Assembly: GCA_030770535.1 (NCBI GenBank)
Contig: JASVEC010000118.1
Location: 1-47,972, forward strand
Reading direction: 5' to 3'
Length of the DNA stretch: 47,972 nucleotides
Origin: Batkoa obscura
Taxonomy: Eukaryota > Entomophthoromycota > Entomophthoromycetes > Entomophthorales > Batkoaceae
The notes under the pieces: model-generated
What the model saw: only the letters and a program-made list of their open reading frames with translations
The model's database searches: none
What the model was told of the DNA's origin: nothing
Part shown: piece after piece, positions 43,571-47,972 of the stretch
How the letters are laid out: every line of letters starts with the position of its first letter
How positions within the stretch are numbered: the stretch's first letter is position 1
Position numbers and translations under genes: made by a program

Positions 43571-45120
43571 ATGAGTTCCCCAAATTTAACTAAAAACTTA
43601 GAAGATCCTTTAAAAGAATATGAAATTGGGTTAGATGACATTGCCCAAATCAATGAAAATGAAGTTAGTAGTGAAACTGAAGATATGGAAGATACCTATC
43701 GACAAGAAAAAGAGAGTCGAGATCATAATAAATCAGTTACCATTAATAAAGAAGAACTATATAACTCGGATCACGATGATGAAGAAGGTTATCTAAAAGA
43801 TAGAAAGTTAGGTGAAGGTACCTATGCTGTGGTTTATTTAGGTGAGTGAAGAGGAAAGAGGGATATAAAATGATTATTAATAAAGTTTTATTATTATTAG
43901 GAAAACAAAAAATTACTGGTAGAAAGGTAGCTATTAAAAAGATTAAAGTTCAAGAAATGCAAAATGGATTAGATATATCTTCCATTAGAGAAATTAAATG
44001 CTTAAAAGAATTATCCCATCCAAACATTATTGAAGTAAGTATTAAAATCATTTTTATTTTTTTATTTATTTATTTTAATTAAATTCTTATTTTTATTTTT
44101 CTAGTTAATTGAAGTTTACATGCATAAAACTAGTTTAAACTTAATCTTAGAGTATTTGGAATCGGATTTAGAGCAAGTTATAAAAGATAAAAATTTAGTA
44201 TTTATGCCATCAGATATTAAATCTTGGATGCTAATGACTTTAAGGGGTTTAGAATTTTGTCATGATAATAATATTTTACATAGAGTAAGTTTCAATATTA
44301 TTACTACATAATTATTATTATTATATAGTTTATTTATATTGAATCTCCTATTTAGGATTTAAAACCCAACAATCTATTATTAGCTAGTGATGGTGTATTA
44401 AAATTAGCTGATTTTGGTTTAGCTAGAGAATTTGGAGAGCCATATCCAATGACTTCACAAGTAGTAACAAGGTAACAATAATAATAACACTTTCATGTAC
44501 TTGATTTCAAGAATTAATAAAAAATTAATAGTTGGTATCGAGCCCCAGAATTATATTATGGAGCTACAAGTTATGGTACTGGTATTGATATGTGGTCTGT
44601 TGGTTGTATATTTGCTGAACTTATGCTGCGTACTCCATTCCTTCCAGGAGAATCAGAACTCCAACAACTAGATACTATTTATTCTGCTTTAGGTACTCCT
44701 ACTGATGAGGATTGGCCGGTAGGTTTTAAATTAATATTTTACTTCTATTAATTGAGTTTTGGAATGTTTATTATTACAATTATTATCAAATGTTTTTATT
44801 AATATATCAACTATTTAGGGCAGAACACAATTAAAACATTATTTAAAACATGAACCTATTCAAAAGACACCATTTAAAATGATTTTTAAAGCAGCTACTA
44901 ACGAAGCATTGGACCTTATGGAATCTATGTTTTTATTTGACCCAATGAAAAGAATTACAGCTACAGAAGTAAGTATCTAAAAAACATCGAATTACTTGTT
45001 ATTTATTTTCTATTTCTTTAGGCTATTTCCCATCCTTATTTTCAATTAGAACCCCATCCAACTGCTCCCGAGCTATTACCTAAACTTACAAAGGCACCAA
45101 CAAAGCAAGAGAAAGAATAA
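43571..45120 (+). CDS. KIN28: cyclin-dependent kinase 7 / Kin28 (TFIIH, CAK)
   Basis: Kinase of the TFIIH CAK module that phosphorylates the RNA polymerase II C-terminal domain and, in many lineages, cell-cycle CDKs. Exons are 43571-43841, 43901-44034, 44105-44284, 44356-44471, 44532-44718, 44819-44968 and 45022-45120. An acidic N-terminal extension of about 75 residues precedes the kinase domain: Gly loop [17 protein letters not shown] (catalytic Lys), [45 protein letters not shown] (split: [13 protein letters not shown] catalytic loop), [64 protein letters not shown]7-specific PFLPG and ITATEAI are present. At the exon 4/5 junction the residue between VVT and WYRAPE reads Ser instead of the near-invariant Arg. 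Convergent with NASP. Confidence 0.92.
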
Positions 45121-45220
45121 AAATTTAAATTATTATACTAAAAAGATATTTAAAATAAAATGCAAACAAACAACTTGAATTTTTATTTGATTTTATTAAT
45201 TTATATTTTTTATATAATTT

Positions 45221-46620
45221 TTAATTTTTATGCTTTTTAATCTCTTTTGTATCATTATTTTTTGTATTATCATTTGTATTACTTTCTTTAATATCTTCAT
45301 TTGTTGGTAATTTGCGTTTAACTAATTGATTAATTGGAATAGCATTTTCCTGTGGGCCTTGAAATTCAAATTCTTTAGCAAAAATTTCTTTTGCCATTTG
45401 AGTTACTGCTTCTGGTAAACTTTCTTCATGATCTAAATCAGCTATCTAAAGAAGAAATCAATAATTCATATTTTAAAATCTGATCTATTTAATAGTCTAA
45501 AATTTAAAAAACTTACCTTATCATTAATTTCTTTAGTTAATTGTTTACATTCAATAATTTCTTCCTTTTGATTTTCATTCAATGTTTCTATATGTGAATC
45601 TAAGATATCTAATACTGTTGATAATACTTCTTTGGCCTCTTTTGTTTTATTTAAATACTCATAAGCTACCGCTATCTTATAATGAGCTTCTGCAAATCGT
45701 CGATCATGTGGTTCTAAGCAAGTATATTGAACAACTACAGCAGATCGGTATTCATTTAATGCTTGTTCAAAGTTTTCTGTATATTATTTTTAATAAATAA
45801 AAATTAGTAAAATAAAAAAAGACATACCTGATTCCAGGGAAACATCACCCAATATTAAATAAACTTCGAATAATTTGACACGGATATTATGTAACTTTGT
45901 ATTATTATTATCTTCAATTATTGTAGTTGAACTACATTGCACAGGTGCTTCATTACCACTTTCTTTTTTTTCGATATATTCTTCATAAATGACTCTAGCT
46001 GAATCCAAAGCTTGCCAAGCTAAGGAAAAATCATCCTCTTCTTCGACTTCTTGTTCAGGTACTCTATTTTCTTCAGGTTGCTCATTTTCTAGTTCAGCTA
46101 AATCCATATCTGCACCAAAACTAAAGAACTTTCCTCGCATGTCAGGCAACTCTTCTTCGGAACCTTCATCTTCGGAACCACTATATTCGGATACTTCTTC
46201 ATCTTCTACTTTTACGCTATCTGGATTTTTTGAATTATCGGCAGTGCTTTCTTCTGCTTTTTTATCACCTAAAGCGGCTGTATTCATAACCGCATTTTCA
46301 AGTAATGCTCTTCCATATTTTACTAAGGCATCAGCATTCATCAATGATACTGGACCGTATACTTGTTCACTGAAATTAAAAGTTAGTTTCAAGTGAGATG
46401 TTATTTATTTCAATTAATTCAATAACAATCAATCGATTAGTTGTTTAAAAACTTACATTAAAGCTACTCCTTGAGATAAATAAGTTACTGAAGCTTCAAA
46501 TTTTTTTTGTTGATAATATTGAATACCGGTACCCATTAATTCATTGATTTCATTTTGTAACGTCAATCGTAAGGTAGCTTCGGTGCTCAATTCGTCCACT
46601 TTAGAAGTTGGATTGCTCAT
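45221..46620 (-). CDS. NASP / Sim3 / Hif1-type histone H3 chaperone
   Basis: SHNi-TPR family chaperone that carries H3-H4 (and CENP-A in fission yeast). Minus-strand exons are 46620-46457, 46369-45828, 45776-45517 and 45445-45221, 396 residues, phases consistent. TPR 1 is at the N-terminus (GIQYYQQKKFEASVTYLSQG). The second motif is interrupted by a long acidic insert (EDEEVSEYSGSEDEGSEEELPD, given here as EDEEVSEYSG plus SEDEGSEEELP), the family hallmark that contacts histones. Then AWQALDSARVIYEEYIE, KLFEVYLILGDVSLES, NFEQALNEYRSAVVVQ and RRFAEAHYKIAVAYEYLNK form the later TPRs, followed by a Lys-rich tail. Convergent with CDK7, 100 bp apart. Confidence 0.9.
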
Positions 46621-47683
46621 TTTGGAAAATTAAAGGAAAGCCAAAATGGTTCTCAATATTAGACTTTTTTCATGAATATTGAGTAGAATTTGATTGGTGG
46701 ATGAATTGAGCAGAAAAAATTAGGCTGATTTTGAGGATATGATTGAGAGTAAAGTTAAGGGATAAAAAATTATTGTTTTGTTTGTATTATATTATCAGGT
46801 ATATATTTCAATATAAGCTATACAATAAGTCTTTCGATTTTTTATTTTATTTTTTATCATTTTAATAGAGCTAGTAGACACACCTCGGAGATCGAAATTT
46901 AATTATACTTCTTAAATTATTACTTACAGACACATACTGCAAAGGAATTAATCTTTTTCATACATTTTTATGAATTGAAAATAATCAATACAATTGTCAT
47001 TTAATTAAACTGTTAAAATCAACAAAATGATATAAAAAAAGGCGTAATAACTTTAAATTTAATTAAACTAAAACTAAATTGTATAAAGATTTAGATTTAT
47101 TTAACTAATACTAAAATTTCATTTAAACAGTAATAAAACAGTTATCTTTATAATATTTCAAATCATGCAATGGACAAATTGATTTTCCTATATCAAAGGA
47201 TATTATGCAAGATTTCTGAATCAAAATCTTGGCAAAAGAATTCTTCCTTTTCTACTTTAGACTCAAAATCAAAGAGTAGCTGTAAGATCTCACAGGATCT
47301 CTGTCTGGCCGTCTACTATCTCTGACAATGTGCAGCTGAGGCTCCTATAATCTACTATTTCTTATGAAGCCTTAATAAGCATCGCCATAGCCACGTCAAT
47401 TCTAAAAATAGTATGCAATAAGGAAAACTTATATTTTCATAATTTTTAAATAAAATAGTTTAATTTAATGATTAAAAATTATGTACATGAAAAAGGATAT
47501 GATTGAATTTAATAAAATAGAAAATAAGTTCGAAATTTTAAGGTTATTATCAATGCTCATACATAATTAAAATTGAGGCTTGAGTTCAAATTGTATATAA
47601 CAAATAGATAAAGAATGTTATGTTTAAGGGTCGATTGTATTTTTTTATACCTTTTTATTATAACATTAGTAGTTTTAGACAAA
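46621..47683. other. intergenic region upstream of NASP and the edge gene
   Basis: AT-rich except for a GC-richer patch at about 47270-47400 that has no open frame and does not fold as an obvious tRNA. Nothing called. Confidence 0.5.
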
Positions 47684-47972
47684 ATGTTACAAGTTTTTAT
47701 ATTAACAATACTAAGCTATTTTACTAAATTAGCAATCAGTGAAGTAAGTAACAACTTTTATGGAGGAGAATGTGAAATCATTGATGATACAATATATTAT
47801 ATGGGAGGACAATTAAACAATGAGTTATTTGAAGATATCATTTATTTGAATTTAAACCAAAATTTCACTATCTATGAAAGTAATTGGCATTATTTAAGTA
47901 TTAGTAATAAAATCTCCATGATGTATCCCAATTTGATATCTCGTGGTAGTAATTATAATGATATTTATTTTT
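47684..47972 (+). CDS. start of a secreted kelch-like protein (runs off right edge)
   Basis: The frame opens at ATG 47684 and stays open for 96 codons to the window end. A signal peptide (MLQVFILTILSYFTKLAIS) is followed by GGECEIIDDTIYYMGGQLNNE, where a hydrophobic pair before Gly-Gly is the mark of a kelch/galactose-oxidase beta-propeller blade, then FEDIIYLNLNQNFTIYES. Such secreted or membrane-anchored kelch proteins are common in early-diverging fungi (established knowledge), often with a single membrane segment and a cytosolic tail; the tail cannot be seen here. Confidence 0.6.
   Translation, partial: MLQVFILTILSYFTKLAISEVSNNFYGGECEIIDDTIYYMGGQLNNELFEDIIYLNLNQNFTIYESNWHYLSISNKISMMYPNLISRGSNYNDIYF

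Noticed and set aside
47270-47400. GC-richer patch as a possible structural RNA
   Set aside because: No recognisable conserved boxes or convincing stem by eye.
1-47972. CRISPR arrays, tRNA and rRNA genes
   Set aside because: No regularly spaced repeats of that type, and I found no cloverleaf with a proper T-arm or conserved rRNA core.
1-47972. Alternative genetic code (TAA read as an amino acid), suggested by the in-frame TAA in the transposon
   Set aside because: Several conserved genes (coatomer zeta, CDK7, NASP, PIG-T) end properly at TAA and others at TAG or TGA, so all three act as stops.

Overview
The window looks like nuclear DNA from an AT-rich, intron-bearing fungus, most likely an early-diverging (non-Dikarya) lineage. 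The evidence is a fungal-type set of housekeeping genes (POL1, NHX1-type exchanger, coatomer zeta, IML1, NF-YC/HAP5, TRM112, GPI16/PIG-T, CDK7/KIN28, NASP/SIM3-like), a FANCL-like ubiquitin ligase that budding yeasts lack, many 30-100 nt GT-AG introns (one with a textbook TACTAAC branch site), and long AAT-encoded Asn runs. I cannot name the species.

Layout. 1-7.05 kb holds conserved genes: the 3' end of DNA polymerase alpha (+), an endosomal Na+/H+ exchanger (-), coatomer zeta (+) and an unknown single-pass membrane protein with a PPSY motif (-). 7-29 kb is an accessory, gene-poor block. It contains two nearly identical 2.44-kb DNA transposons in inverted orientation (8779-11221 and 16088-18529), copies of a ~97-bp MITE-like repeat (five of six in this block, the sixth at 4.33 kb), decayed coding relics, two paralogous secreted ML-domain (NPC2/PG-PI transfer-like) proteins, and a tandem array of three related secreted Pro/Gln/Cys-repeat proteins. 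29.6-47 kb returns to dense conserved genes: IML1 (+), a ZNHIT2-like zinc finger protein (-) divergent from NF-YC (+), TRM112 (+), FANCL (+), PIG-T (-) divergent from CDK7 (+), and NASP (-). The start of a secreted kelch-like protein runs off the right edge.

The most interesting material is the 14-29 kb secretome block. The three repeat proteins (24413-25192, 26428-27240, 28378-28956) share a signal peptide, a short conserved segment around N-I-Y-x-x-Q-N-V-N-V, and a C-terminal double CxxCG module. They differ in the central repeat unit, and they share promoter architecture (TATA about 75 bp and an AAAATTA element about 155 bp before the ATG). The two ML-protein genes have TATA boxes at the same distance, and all five genes use richer codons than their neighbours, which suggests strong, possibly coordinated expression of secreted or wall proteins. 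I do not recognise the repeat family.

Other points to check: two compensating one-base frame changes in IML1; a Ser where CDK-family kinases have Arg in the T-loop, created at a splice junction in CDK7; an in-frame stop shared by both transposon copies; and a cluster of CCAAT boxes in the promoter of the gene encoding the CCAAT-binding subunit NF-YC. Exon boundaries were inferred by eye from reading frame, GT-AG sites and remembered family sequences. No alignment or search was run.
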